A stretch of 64,000 bases of DNA from Cavia porcellus (lineage: Eukaryota; Chordata; Mammalia; Rodentia; Caviidae). The stretch lies in NCBI RefSeq assembly GCF_034190915.1, contig NW_026947484.1:70015482-70079481 (forward strand), in the 5' to 3' direction. The notes beneath the pieces were generated by a model. It searched no databases. It was not told the DNA's origin and saw only the letters and a list, made by a program, of their open reading frames with translations. The translations under genes were made by a program, and so were the position numbers. Each line of letters starts with the position of its first letter. Within the stretch, counting starts at the first letter, position 1. Below, piece after piece: positions 1 through 11,230 of this stretch.

Positions 1-678
1 ATAGGAACTTACTTTTCAGCCCTGGCTAGGCTACAAGGTCGCGCCGTGGAGTCTTCAAAGCTTGCAGTTATCCAAGCCGCACTTCTGCTCTGCAAAGTGA
101 GTCTTCCTGGAAATGTCCATTCGGGGGATCCTGAGCTATATAGGCGTTGTGAGCCACTCACCAAGACTCACCTAAAGATGAAGAAGACTGGGGTACCTCC
201 CAAGAGTGCGTTCTGTTTTCTGTCACCCAACAGGTATTTGTAAGCGACTTTGCTTTAATTACATTTTAAAAGCATATAGTTTTTCTTCTTTAACTGAAAG
301 GATGCTGGATATTAAAAACAAATTTTACTTTTATCAAATGAACCCATGGTAGGAAGATACCAACCAATTCACAATACTCAGGAAAATATTAAGAAGTGAT
401 TTTTGGATAAGTGTCCGTATTATAAATTGATGCGGTGTTTGTGCACTCAGAAGACAGGGAATCAGAGATGGCTCACCCGCTGGAAGGCCGGAGTCTGAGG
501 AAGCAGCCTCAAATGAGAACACAAAGGGGGTGACTTTCATGGGCATCAGTGGGAGAGTTCAAAAGCTGTAAAACACTGATGCTGGTGGGTTAAGTGGGCA
601 TAATTTAAACAAACAGTTGGAAATTTAAATAAAGATGGAAATAGCATAGCATAAAGTGCAAAATATGTAATAGGTCTC
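1..678. other. Unassigned noncoding sequence
   Basis: No gene, RNA gene or repeat family recognised. The short ORFs (up to 70 codons) have no recognisable domain and no splice context worth calling. AT-rich, with a few isolated CpG sites near the left end. Confidence 0.5.
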
Positions 679-760
679 TTTTTTTTGGGGGGCGGGATCG
701 AACTTAAGACTTCACGCTTGCCAGGCAGGGACTTAAGCCGCTGAGCTAAATCCCCAGCCT
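679..760 (-). repeat. ID-like tRNA-derived SINE, antisense
   Basis: Read on the minus strand, this begins GGCTGGGGATTTAGCTCAG, followed by a tRNA-like body and a GTTCGATCCC B-box, then an A-rich tail (the T/G run at 679-693 on the plus strand). This is the layout of rodent ID elements, which derive from a tRNA and carry an internal RNA polymerase III promoter (A and B boxes). About 80 bp, near full length for the tRNA-related part. It is diverged and likely inactive. It is not a true tRNA gene: the anticodon arm does not fold as one and the copy ends in an A-rich tail. Confidence 0.8.
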
Positions 761-771
761 TAGAAATCCTT

Positions 772-853
772 GTTTTTTTTTGTACTGGGAGTTGAATTCA
801 GGACCTTCCACTTAACAAGCAGGTGCTTATGCCACTGATCTGTATCCCTGGCT
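772..853 (-). repeat. Second ID-like SINE, antisense, head-to-tail with the first
   Basis: A T-run followed by GTACTGGGAGTTGAATTCAGG and ending TATCCCTGGCT is the reverse complement of an ID-like SINE (A box near the right end, B box GAATTCAACTCCC, A-tail at left). It lies 11 bp from the preceding copy in the same orientation but is more diverged from the tRNA, so it is probably an independent insertion, not a recent duplication. The wording of the 3' part (CAGTACAAAA when reversed) resembles SINEs of non-muroid rodents. Confidence 0.75.
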
Positions 854-1075
854 GTACAGACTTTATTTTAAAGAATACAGGTAGACACTAATGGAGCCAT
901 TATTAAATATTATGTACCTATTAGCCATATCACGGATCACAATGCAAACTTATGAAAAATAACCAAAATCCCAGGGTAATATTTAAAATGTTTTAAATGA
1001 GGGTTAGGAGTACAGCTATGATAGGACACTTTTAAAAATGTCCTAGCATGACCCAGAGCCAGGTTTTATGCTCAG

Positions 1076-1078
<3 letters not shown>

Positions 1079-1149
<71 letters not shown>

Positions 1150-1198
1150 ATATACATACATGTATATATATATGAAAAGTACATATATATATATATGA
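1079..1198. repeat. (CT)n-(TA)n compound microsatellite
   Basis: About 18 CT units run directly into about 13 TA units, followed by an imperfect TATATACATG / TATATGAAAAGTAC stretch in which the GAAAAGTAC block occurs twice. The perfect part (1079-1141) should be highly polymorphic. The plus-strand ORF over it is only the low-complexity reading. Confidence 0.97.
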
Positions 1199-2047
1199 AA
1201 AGTACAATACTACATTTGTTTACAGTGTAATCTCAAATTTAAAAACCAGGAAGTCATCTCTATACGAATACATAGGACAGAAGGCTAGACAAAAATCCCC
1301 CAACCTGTTCTCGAGGGTCTGTTACTTTCTGTGCACTGTTTCCTTCCTAGGACTCTGCATTTCCCACAGTGCTTCCCCCAGGTCCTTTGCTCTCCAGCGA
1401 GCTGAGCCTGGCCTCACATGCAAATGGAGCTGACTAGGTGCTGTTTGTGCAGCTGTGAGCTGCCCAGATTATGCCGTAAATCCACTTATTCTGAAAAAAG
1501 TAAATTGCAAAATAAGAAACACCAAAAAGATTTAATCTGGATAAAAAAAATAGTGAATTCCATGGAATAAAGAAAATCTTTTTAAACCAGAAAGCTCATT
1601 TCCAGCATAGAGTTTGTCCCTGTGTTATCTTGGAATTATATTTTCTTACATTTTGCAGCCCGTGGAAATGGCTGCCACGGAGAAGCTGAAGTTGTGAGAA
1701 TACTTCCTGATTTAAAAGAAAACTCCCCAAACTAACTTGGTATCTCCACAAAGGCGATACCACTTAATGCAATTGAGCAGGGGAGATGATTGTAAGGGAA
1801 ACATAGCTGCTAATTCACAGACCTCAGCCCCTGCCCTGTTCCTTTCTTCCCCCTCCCAGTCATCCTCTCACTGGCAATACCATTCTTCTAGCTCTTATAA
1901 AAAACATGGGCCTATTTTTTGACGGATCTAATGCACATTCAATCCATCAGCCATCCTGTGGGCCCTTTCTTAAAGCAGCCATGTTGGAGACCACCATTAA
2001 GAAAATAATTAAGCCACTCTCGGAGATGACCCAAGTCAATCCCTTCT
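1199..2047. other. Unassigned noncoding sequence
   Basis: I see no gene or confident repeat. The 1320-1460 part is slightly GC-richer and contains an ATGCAAAT octamer near 1420, which by itself is weak evidence of regulation. Confidence 0.4.
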
Positions 2048-2535
2048 ACCCTGGATTGTTGCCCCCGCGTCTTCTCCATCCTTGTGCCTTCTTTCAGCCT
2101 ATTCTCAGCAGCCAGAGAGACACTTTTAACACTTAAGTCACATCGTGTCTCCTTTCTGCTCTGACCTCATGTGGATTCCCATTTTGCTCAAGATAAAGCT
2201 AAATTTCTTACAATGGTGTGCGGGATCTTATGTAATCAAGGACCGTAGGCATTCTTTCTTCTCCCTATTAATACTCTGACCTCATCTCCTTGCTTACCGC
2301 TATGCTTTCAACATGCCAGGTGGTCCCTCACCCCAGGGCTTTTGTGCTTGCCATTCCTTCTGCCTGTGATGCTGCAGAAAATAGCCACATTCCTCACTCC
2401 CTCACCCACTTCTGGCCTGGCACAAACAACACCATTTCAGCGAGGCCTCCAGACAGCACTACCGAAAACTGCAAGTCTCCTCTTACAATTTCCTAAATCA
2501 GCTGTGTGAAATTGTACCCAGTCTTGATTCTTGAA
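2048..2535 (+). repeat. L2 LINE fragment, sense (3' part of ORF2)
   Basis: Blocks typical of the L2 3' region appear in the right order: a CTGGATTGTTG block, CAGCAGCCAGAGAGA, a block about lysine-rich carriage (GATTCCCATTTTGCTCA), CTTACAATGG, a GACCTCATCTCC block, GGGCTTTTGTGCTTGCC, TTCTGCCTG, then CACTCCCTCACCCACTTCTGG and CAGCGAGGCCTCC. L2 is an ancient CR1-clade non-LTR retrotransposon that stopped moving before placental radiation. This copy is broken by stops and indels. The ORFs here are remnants of, or shadows of, the old reverse transcriptase frame. Confidence 0.88.
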
Positions 2536-4567
2536 CCCCAAGCCTGTCTCCTTCAGTATGAACATAACAGCTCTTATCCTTTGTCACCTGGCAGGATTTT
2601 AATCACTGAAGAAGAAATCACCATCTTCCTTCCTCTGTATCTCTCAATCACCGTGTGCCTGTCTACCTTTCCTCCTTCTCTTCTTCTGTCCACAGAGAAG
2701 TATGCTTTCCCCTTACTTAAAACCAGGTTCTTTGCCCTGAGATCACAACCCGACCCCTTTCCTCCAGGTCATACCTCTCCAGGGACCTTCTCATAGGGAA
2801 TTCATTTTTTTGTTCTCCACCAACCTGTGCACAGGTATGAGTCTCTCTTCGTAACAAAATAAAAGTGAAACAATCCAACAAGGTTTGGTCTTGATAGTTT
2901 TCTCTCTTCACTCATATTCAGAGCCCACAAAACATTACCATTTGTTTTATATATATTTTTTTACCACGATTACTTACTGAACACTTAGGTTCCATTCTCA
3001 ACCAACTGCATCGCAGCTCGAGGTGTGCACACTTAGTCCACGCATCAGATGTGACCACCAGCCAAGCTGAAGGTGATTCCATTACAGAGCAGCGGCTAGA
3101 GCTGCTCAAAACCATGGCCTTAGCTCCTGGCAGTCTGTCTGCTTCAGTCTCTTAGAATTTCCCATCTGAGCTTGTCAGTGATTAAACATCTAATCATCAA
3201 AGCCTAAGACTTTTTCTTAGCTTTCTTCTTTCTGAAATTTTCATCAGTTTATGATGTCTCCTCTAACACCATTTTCACTTGCTTCTGGGACAGTGTACTA
3301 CATGCGTTCTGCTCTTTTGCATTGCATTTTTGGGAACCCCTTTCCCTTTCTGCCTCCAGACAGCAGCCAATACCTCAGGATTATCACTTGTCCCTCCTCT
3401 CCTCTCTTACTTTTTTTCCTTATAAATATCAGCTGCTTCAAGTTTCAGCAACGGCCTTTTTAAAGTTAATTTCACAAACTGGCATACCTCCCCTTTCAGG
3501 ATGTAACCCTGAATTTCTATCATTTTCCTACTGGAACCTCTAAACTGTGCACTCCATCTGAAGTCAACCTCATTACTGCCCCCCATCACCATAGTCTGAA
3601 ATCACAAGTTATCTTTAGGTTGCTTTACCCAGGTCATCTCCAAAGACCAAAGGCCAAAGTTCACATTCTTTTCTCCTGCTATATCTTTATATCTTTTTTC
3701 TCTAAGTATGAAAATTCTCATTACTCCTGTTCCTCTGGACTAATTAACAACCTATTAATGTCCTTCTATTCATGCCAATTCCTTTTCTATCATTTGTATG
3801 ACTTTGCATTTTGTTAGATGAATTTCTGAACCAAAATGTTGACGATGCCTCTGCCTTGATAGAAAAGCTGCACCAGTGATCTGTCATTGGTCATGATGAG
3901 GATAACAGGCTTAGGTTTAGGTTACCAGGGCCTGGCCTTGCACAGCACACAGGCAGCCCACACCTTCTCTCTCTTTTGCTTCCTGGCTTGCATGAGGTGA
4001 GCACCTTCTTCCCCTCAGGCTTATGCCATGATGTCCTGCCCAAAAATATCTGGGACACCTGACAGTGGGTGGAAACCATGAACCAACATACAACTGTCCT
4101 TCCAAGTTGATTTGTCTCTGGTATTGGAAATATGGTATATGTTTCTTGAAAAACAGGATTTAGGGGTAACAATAAGGTGAACAAATTCTAATTTCCACAC
4201 TGTTGCTTAATATTCCAATGTACAATGATGTGCTGAAGTGCTTTTGAATATAATTGTTCTGGGAACACTTTTCCCTCTTTGAGAAATGCTTTAGCCTAGC
4301 CAGACAATTTTTGTTTTGCAGCCTCTCTCTCCAGCTTTCTAATCTCTTTATTTTTGTCTTTGCTTATTCTTGTTTTAGAGGCATTCATCTCCTCTTAATT
4401 CCTGATGCTCTTCTTAGAGTTATGATAGGACACACACCTCTTCTGATCACCTGGTCTGGAGAATTGGATTCATCCACTTACAAGACAGAGATGACTTGAC
4501 TCTGATAATGTTAGATATAATTACTATTGGTGTAGACTTGGGGCGTTTTAAGAAGTTAACTGGGATA
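2536..4567. other. Unassigned, partly pyrimidine-rich sequence
   Basis: 2600-2800 and 3330-3800 are rich in C and T on the plus strand. Parts of 3170-3600 loosely resemble old LINE sequence, but I cannot align them to a family by eye. None of the short ORFs shows a domain. Confidence 0.4.

Positions 4568-4595
<28 letters not shown>
4568..4595. repeat. (GT)n microsatellite
   Basis: A perfect run of about 14 GT units; expected to be polymorphic. Confidence 0.97.
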
Positions 4596-4601
<6 letters not shown>

Positions 4602-4819
4602 ATAGAAAATTTTGATGGTCAGATAATTACTTCAAATAGAACCACCAGTGCACCAGAAAATTCCAGAATTGAAATGATCTCTTAGGTTGCAACATTGTAC
4701 CCAGGTGATCTCTTTCTAAATACAAAATTAGAGGAAAAGAGGTTTTAGTAAATAAAGTCTAGAGGCTCCATCCACCTTGACACTAGCTAGATAACATATT
4801 GAGAAACAGAGCTCTCTTT

Positions 4820-4826
4820 CCACACA

Positions 4827-4878
<52 letters not shown>
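4820..4878. repeat. (CA)n microsatellite
   Basis: About 29 CA units with one CATA interruption near 4832. It lies only about 225 bp from the (GT)n tract at 4568 in the opposite dinucleotide phase, so the two could pair as a weak inverted repeat. Confidence 0.97.
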
Positions 4879-7410
4879 ATACTGCACAGGAGCCTTGGGA
4901 CAATGGAAATAAAGGACCAAATTAACATTCACCTAGTCTGTAACGATTTCCAAGATAATTTCTGAAAGGATTTTGCCCTTGACACTGCAGTGGGGTGAGG
5001 CTGGGAGGTGGAACTCAGAGGTGAACTCCTCTGCTGGACCAGATCCTACTTTCTCAAAGCAGGTTGCTATAAATTACCACCAGCCAGTCATTTTCCAAAA
5101 AACCTTGCCTATGAGTGCCTGAGTCATCAGGGGGACATTTAGATATGAACCATAACACGTTGCAGTGTCTAAGTGCTGCAGTGTCCTGTTTTGCTAGTCT
5201 CAGTACTCTAATCCCAAGTTTTGAGATGCAGTGAATGAGCCTCCAAGGGCTGAGCCTCTGACCGCCCCCAGCTAGTTAGTGGACCGGCCGAGGTCCACTG
5301 TATGTTCTGATGACCTGCTCCTTGGTCTGTCCTTACCCTCTGCAGATTATGGGGACCCAGCTGTCACACTGGTGAGCCTTCTGCAGGTGAGGTTTCACTC
5401 AATTCCTTGAACTGGCTGGGGATGGAAACTCTCTCCCTTCAGCTGCCCTGTGCACCCAGGAGAGAGAAGAATCTGTGTACCTGTTTCTGTGCAGATGGAA
5501 AACACAGATACCCAACTGGTCACGATAGGGGTACTCTGTGGGGTCTTCAATGAGCTCCTGCACTGTACAGTAGCCCAGGAGGGCAGGAGTGTGAGGGAGA
5601 AAATCAGTACCAAGGGACGTGGGAGAAGATGTAGACCGTTAGCACAGAACTAAGCCTCCCTCCTGTGCCCTGACCTTTCTATGGAGACCCACTATGTGCA
5701 AAGCACAGAGTGGTGAAGTCATCACCGTGGGCCCCCCGGTCTCAATTTTAAAGATTTTCTGTACTGAATTGTGGGCATAGGCGTTCTGGGGTCACTGGAA
5801 ACAGGAACAGTCCTTTGGAGTGTGTGAGAGAGAATAGCGGGCTAGCTGTGCTAGTGTGGGCTGTGCTTCTGCCCTGTGACCACCAAGCACTCATCAATAG
5901 CTGTGTCCTCACATCAGAAGGGTAACGACAGAGAATGGAGAAACCACAGGCCCGGAGCAGGAACCAAGTATTTGGAGGAGGCAGGGCAGAGGCTGAGGCA
6001 GGAAGGCAGCCAGAGAGTGAAAAGATACTGTGTGTGCCCACAGTGCACTTCGTGGGCTGCCTCCGCCAGAGCCACTAGAGCTGCATCCAGCAAGCTTCTC
6101 TCCAATATCAAGCAAGCCTAGGTCAGGGGACTGCAAAGGACCTGCTGGGAGCCCGACTCTGGTTTCAAGGTGCTCTGTTTCCCCGAAGCCCAGTCATTTC
6201 CTGACTTAACTTACAGTAGGCTTCCTATCATGTGTACAGCCAAAACGGTCCCCACACTTTCCTCTCACACCCTGGTGAAGGAGATTAAATTTCTTTTGCT
6301 TTCCATCAAAGAAAAGCGCCCCCCAGACCCCGCCTCTCTCCGAAGAGCACTGAGGGAGGACTCGAGAGAGGACTGCGTTAGCTTGGTAGAAGTGAGTGGG
6401 GTTTATTTTCCTTCTGCACATGCATGATATTAACCCCTTTGCTTCTTCCTCTTTCAAGCTGAGGTTTCTGTTTTAAAGCCAGATTTCCTTGGGGTTTGGG
6501 TTCACCTGGAGTGTTCTTTTGAAAAGAGTCTCTTGCCTTCGTGGACCTAATGTCTCTATGTTGAGGTCTGGCCTATATTTTAAAAAATGGCTCATTAAAT
6601 CTTTATTGAAGGAGGTAATAAAGGATGAATAAAGATAAGTCTTTGGCAGAGCCGATGGGTTTCTGTTGTTTCTCCACGAACTCTGAAGGGGAAACCCAAC
6701 CTGTCAGGGTCAGGAAGGGGCACCTCTTCTGTGGGGTCCCCACTGTGACGCTGTCTCTCGCATCTGCACGGCAGGCATGATGTAAATTTGGGGTACTGGT
6801 TCATGAGAAGTCTATTTGCAGTTTTTATTCTTGAGAAAGCTCTTTTACTTTCTGTCAAGGAAGCTGCATAACAGCCTCCTTCCCACCCAGTTTCACGTGG
6901 GAGTCTTCCCGTTGTGGTTTGTGGGAGGTCGGAAGATCACTGGGGTCTCCTCCTCTGTCCTGCTGTCCCGTCCTCCCCCAGCCGAGCAGCAGCTCAGGAG
7001 GGTTTGCCCATATCTCCAGGACGGGCGCAGCTTAAGGTCCCCTTGTTCCTCCAGGTTAGGTGGGTTGATAAGCACATCAAGGAGAAAAGTCCTTCTCCAA
7101 ACTACACTTCACAGTGAATCACTGAGAATCCCTCACAAGCTAAACACGCAGCGAGTTTATAAGCAGTCTATTTCCCAGGACTACTTCATCTGTAAATCTG
7201 CACAACTAGCTTAGGAGACAATCGTGGGTGAAGTAAATGTTGTTTCAGAAAGTGAAGGCAGGTTGGGGAGAAGATGTTGGCGTGTTGCAGGATGATTGCC
7301 CTTTCAGACGTCAAACTCGGGTGTTAATCACTAGGACTTTTATCCCCTGAAATTGCTCTTAAAATTTAATATGATCTACTCAACTTCTAAAATTCTACTG
7401 TTTATTGTCA
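4879..7410. other. Unassigned sequence of moderate GC content
   Basis: No recognised repeat and no supported gene. It is somewhat GC-richer than the rest of the left half. A polypyrimidine-AG / GTGAGC pair frames 26 bases at 5346-5371 and is treated as a finding. The ORFs here (up to 132 codons, at 6816-7214) have no domain, signal peptide or codon pattern that argues for translation. Confidence 0.4.
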
Positions 7411-7510
7411 TTTCCTTTCCTCTCCCCTCCCCTATCCTTTCCCTGCCTTTTCCTTTGCTTTCTCTCCCCTCCTTTCTTCCTCCCCTCTTTTATTTTTGCT
7501 TTCTTTCTTT
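7411..7510. repeat. Pyrimidine-rich low-complexity tract
   Basis: Roughly 100 bases made almost wholly of C and T (TCCTTT and TCCCCTCC motifs), degenerate and not a perfect microsatellite. It abuts the L1M fragment downstream. Confidence 0.85.
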
Positions 7511-7539
7511 GGAAATCTTCACTTTTTGACTCAACAGTA

Positions 7540-7945
7540 TGTATTTAAACATTTAAAAGATGTTTTCTGAAATGATTTCATAGATTGCCGTATAGTACAA
7601 AATGGTACAACCGCTGCAGAGAGAAGTTTAAGAATAGTTATAAAGTCAAAAATGCATTTACCTTTGAATTAGTAGTCTCTTTTCTGGAAATCTGTCTTAC
7701 AGATGTTCCTGTACAACTACAAAATGATATACTTGTGAATTTTTTTCACTGAGGCATCATCCTAACTTTTTCTGTAGAAGAGTAGTTATGTCAGGCATGG
7801 TATATTCATTCTATGGAATATTATACAGCTGTAAACAAAATGAGGGAGCTCTCTGTACTATGACATATGATTAAAATGTTGAGAGGATTGAAGTTACAAA
7901 ATACAGGTTATTGTATTCCACCTTTTGTATAATAAAAGTAAAAAT
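7540..7945 (+). repeat. Ancient L1 (L1M class) 3'-region fragment, sense
   Basis: A run of blocks matches the end of ORF2 and start of the 3' UTR of old mammalian L1s: AAATGGTACAACCGCTGCAG, a GCATTTACCTTTGAATTAG block, TCTGTCTTACAGATGTTCC, TATGGAATATTATACAGC, AATGAGGGAGCTCTCTGTA and CCACCTTTTGTATAATAAA. In intact L1s this stretch encodes the C-terminal part of the reverse transcriptase protein. Here it is full of stops and indels. Family-level placement (MB, MC or MD) would need alignment. Confidence 0.85.
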
Positions 7946-8039
7946 TACTAGTGCTTTGTCCTGTTTTTTTGTGGGTATGAATATGCTTTTAATAAACACA
8001 TGCCTTGCATATTTCATTTAAGGAACTCTTCTATGTATT

Positions 8040-8175
8040 TTTATAAATATGAACTTAATCCTCATGAAGAGCTTTGATGTGGATGCCATGAGCTCATTTT
8101 GCAGATGAAGAAATTGCAGCCCTGTGAGGTTAAGTGCCATGCCCTTCAGACAGCTGGGGAGTAGATAGGAGCACA
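8040..8175 (-). repeat. MIR SINE fragment, antisense
   Basis: CATTTTGCAGATGAAGAAATTG, then GCCCTGTGAGGTTAAGTGCC and CAGACAGCTGGGGAGTAG, is the reverse complement of the MIR core (consensus ...AGCTGTGTGACC...CTCAGTTTCCTCATCTG). MIRs are tRNA-derived SINEs that used the L2 machinery and died over 100 million years ago. No function is implied. Confidence 0.8.
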
Positions 8176-8699
8176 CGGAAAGCAAGAAAAGCTGTCACCT
8201 AGAGGAGGCAGGGCGGGTGCCCAGGGCAAACAGGTGTTGCTGTTGTTTTTTAAGCATCTAGTGAATTTAGCTTTTCCAGTGAAAGGTAGGTCTTTTTCCA
8301 TATTTCTGGGAGAGAAAGGAACAACTGATTATAAATTCTGTTTGTTTCAGCCTCTCTTTTCCACCATTCTGGCTCTCCCCAGCCGAAGAAACCCAAACCA
8401 GCCAAATCGACAACCACAGCAACAGCAGCAGAACGCACTTCCTGTTCAGCTAAAGAAAGCTTTCCCATTTTTACTCTGAGTCCAGGTGATAATTTAGTGT
8501 TGGATCAAGAAGCAAAAATGACTTCATTTTTCTTTGACAACTCCTCTGTGAAGGGTTGAGGAGGGATAGGATTAGGCGGTTTTTGTACAAAATGTATAAA
8601 GATTTCTGAAATTGTGTTTGAAAATAGTAGTTTGTATCTGCTGAATGTGGAATGTGCAATTCTCAGGAAAAGGTGTGCCCAGCCCACAGGGTGCTGGCT

Positions 8700-8935
8700 T
8701 CACCACCGCCCTTTATTCCCTTCCCCGGCTGTATTTTTCTTTATGGCTTTTATCAATAACTGCCATTTGTGTCATGCTGATTTGATCACGGCTGTCTCCC
8801 CTGCTGAACTAATGAACAGAACGCACTAGGAGGGCAAGAACCTTGTCTGGCTCCTTAATGCGGGAGCCCAGTCCATAGAGCAGGGCTTTGGCGTGGCCCA
8901 CTTTCAGTAAATAGTTAGAGAAGTTATTAATAGAA
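8700..8935 (+). repeat. L2 LINE 3' end, sense
   Basis: TGTATTTTTCTTTATGGCTT, then CTGTCTCCCCTGCTGAACTA, GGAGGGCAAGAACCTTGTCTGG and a decayed CAGTAAATAGTT tail, follow the L2 3' UTR in order. Diverged. Confidence 0.75.
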
Positions 8936-9484
8936 AGTCCCAGCTCACTTTGGAGGGAGCATTTTTAAAAAAAATCATTTCCCGTTTCTTTTAATTTTTT
9001 GTCATCTGAATATCAACCGATCCTGTACTATTACATACTTGTTTTCAACTTACAGTACTAAAGAATTATCTGCCTAAATACATTGCATTTTAGAGGTTGT
9101 TATAATAAGAAACCAGCAACATCTAAGTGAAATCTAATGCAAAACACAGGTATGTATTTACCAATAAAGCTGTGTTATTATTGCTGATGTTTACTTAAAC
9201 TTTTCTGTGGTTCTTAATTGATGGCTGGCTTCCACAAGATACTACTCCATGTGTGAGGTGTATTCACAAATACCATTCTGCAGGGTTTGTTTTAAAATTT
9301 AGCTTGGTCTTTGTAACCTCATTGCAAATCAACTTTATTTCAGCATTTGTTTTTGTATTTCTATATAATCACGAGTAGGGTAGAGAGTGTAGGTCAGAAT
9401 TTTGTTTTTGTGTTTAATTGCGGTAGACTCCATTAGCAAAGACATTTCGGAAATAAAAACAACAGCCACCATTATCTGCTTTGA
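8936..9484. other. Unassigned AT-rich sequence
   Basis: No gene or repeat family seen. Confidence 0.4.
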
Positions 9485-9630
9485 GGTGGACGTTATTTAT
9501 GATGTTCGTTTTATCCATTGCAGGGCTGAGGATGGGGAAGGTGGAATAAATTGTCCAGGGTCACACAGCTACATAAGCTCGAATTCAAATCCGTTCTATC
9601 TGACTCCAAGGACCTTGCTGTTCATTATGA
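9485..9630 (-). repeat. MIR SINE fragment, antisense
   Basis: TTTTATCCATTGCAGGGCTGAGG, AATTGTCCAGGGTCACACAGCT and TTCAAATCCGTTCTATCTGACTCC match the reverse complement of the MIR core and 5' half in the correct order. Better preserved than the copy at 8040. Confidence 0.85.
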
Positions 9631-9645
9631 GTAGATTACTTCTTT

Positions 9646-9715
9646 TTTATTTATAAATCCTATTTTATATATAAATCCTTTTTATTTATAAATCCTATTT
9701 ATTTGTTTAATTTTT
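9646..9715. repeat. Short AT-rich tandem repeat
   Basis: The motif TTTATTTATAAATCCTAT recurs about three times with changes across 70 bases. Confidence 0.75.
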
Positions 9716-10428
9716 GCATGTTTGCCTTTTGCTGTAAGCTACTCAAAATTATTCCATACAGCAGATGAGGCTTAATGGATACAGATAAATATCTATAAAT
9801 ATATGTCTCCCAGAGTTCTACGATTTGGCTTGCAGAATAACTGAATAATTAATAATTATTAGTAAATTAGCAGTTATTAATTAGTAATTTAGATGCACAT
9901 TGAAGTGCTGAAACAAACCATTTTTATAAATAGTGCCAAATAAAAAACCTCATGAAAATATTTTCTCTGATTTTCAAGTCCTACAGTTTTCTTTTATCAT
10001 TGACTTTTTTAATCAGGAAGGTGAACAGTACCAAGTAGACAGATCTCTCTAGTGACATTTTTTTCTCACTATTTTAAAATCATCCAAGGATGCTTCTTGA
10101 GAACAAGAATATTGTGTATCTTATGGTTAACAAAATTCTTTTTATTTTTTCTATGTCTGTGCTTCTGAAACTCATCACATGACATTTACAAGTTCAAATA
10201 ACAGGCAAAGTAGTCAGCAATGAAGCTCTTTGAAAATGTTTCATTTTGAACTAATGAATAAAATGCTTGCTTTTGAAGCAGAATGAATAAAGCTAAATGT
10301 CATTCTTATTTTTAAGAAAACAAACACCTGCTTGAAGGTTTTCAAAAATATTTAAGTAGAGTTGAGGGCTTCATGAGGAGGAAACAAATTAGCCTTTTTA
10401 AGTTTCAGGAGAAGTTTATGGGGCCTCT
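9716..10428. other. Unassigned AT-rich sequence
   Basis: Includes a very AT-rich stretch at 9838-9895 with several imperfect TAATTATTAGTAAT inverted motifs. Nothing else recognised. Confidence 0.4.
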
Positions 10429-10457
10429 TTCTTTCTTTCTCTCTCTCTTTCTCTCTT

Positions 10458-10529
<72 letters not shown>

Positions 10530-10592
10530 TTCCTTCCTTCCTTCCTTCCTTCCTTCCTTCCTTCCTTCCTTCCTTCCTTCCTTCCTTCCTTT
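10429..10592. repeat. (CTTT)n-(CCTT)n tetranucleotide microsatellite
   Basis: A mixed CT/CTTT start gives way to about 15 perfect CTTT units and then about 16 CCTT units, all pyrimidine on the plus strand. Long homopurine-homopyrimidine runs of this type can form triplexes and expand. Both ORFs across it are artefacts of the repeat. Confidence 0.97.
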
Positions 10593-10859
10593 CTCTTCCT
10601 CTCTGAGAAAGCAAAGAGAGTAGGAGAGGAATAAAATATTTCACAACTACAAAGCCCAGTGCAGAAAAATGTTCCTTCTCTGCCTTTAGTTGCTTGCTAC
10701 CTTCATGCCTTGCTCACTGTAACTACGTAAGTGAGGTGTATGCAGCTTTGTCTCAAGTCCCCAAGCAGAAGGAGTTTTGTGTTGGGGAGCCTGAGGAGGA
10801 GGTGATGACTGAGGAGACAGCCTGATAGTCTAGGAAACAGCGTTAAACTTGGAGAACAG

Positions 10860-10975
10860 AGAATCCATTCTGGTTAGGGCTCAGCTGTGAACTAGTCCTG
10901 TAAGTTGAAGCCACTTCATCACGCGTGACCCAGTTTTCTTACCTGGAAAATGGGTCTTATATCTTATGTCTATTG
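10860..10975 (+). repeat. MIR SINE fragment, sense
   Basis: AGTTGAAGCCACTTCATC, CCCAGTTTTCTTACCTGGAAAATGGG match the CAAGTTACTTAACC...TCAGTTTCCTCATCTGTAAAATGGG core of MIR. Confidence 0.7.
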
Positions 10976-11134
10976 CCAAATAGTGGCTGGGGATCAATTC
11001 AAATAGTGCAGGGGACAGAAGTTCAAAGTCAATATAATTTTTCCTTAGGTGGTCATGAGAGTGATGAAAACATTTTAGGAAAGTTTAGAGATTTTGTCTT
11101 TTTTATTTTTAGGAGTTAAGAGCTTTTGAAACAG

Positions 11135-11230
11135 TGATTATTAAGCAGCTGTCTTGCTGCTCTGTCACTAGTGACCTTGGATGAGTCAGCTGATGTTTCT
11201 TTGTAGTTTTTATATCCTTAGACATTTTTT
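11135..11230 (+). repeat. Probable MIR fragment, sense
   Basis: CTCTGTCACTAGTGACCTTGGATGAGTCAGCTGATG parallels the MIR core (CTCTGCCACTTACTAGCTGTGTGACCTTGGGCAAGTTAC) with a gap. More decayed than the other copies. Confidence 0.45.

Noticed and set aside
679..760. tRNA gene on the minus strand
   Set aside because: Has A- and B-box-like sequence but no proper cloverleaf and ends in an A-rich tail; it is a tRNA-derived SINE.
10373..10644. Ser/Leu/Phe- and Lys/Arg-rich ORFs
   Set aside because: Direct translation of the CTTT/CCTT microsatellite.
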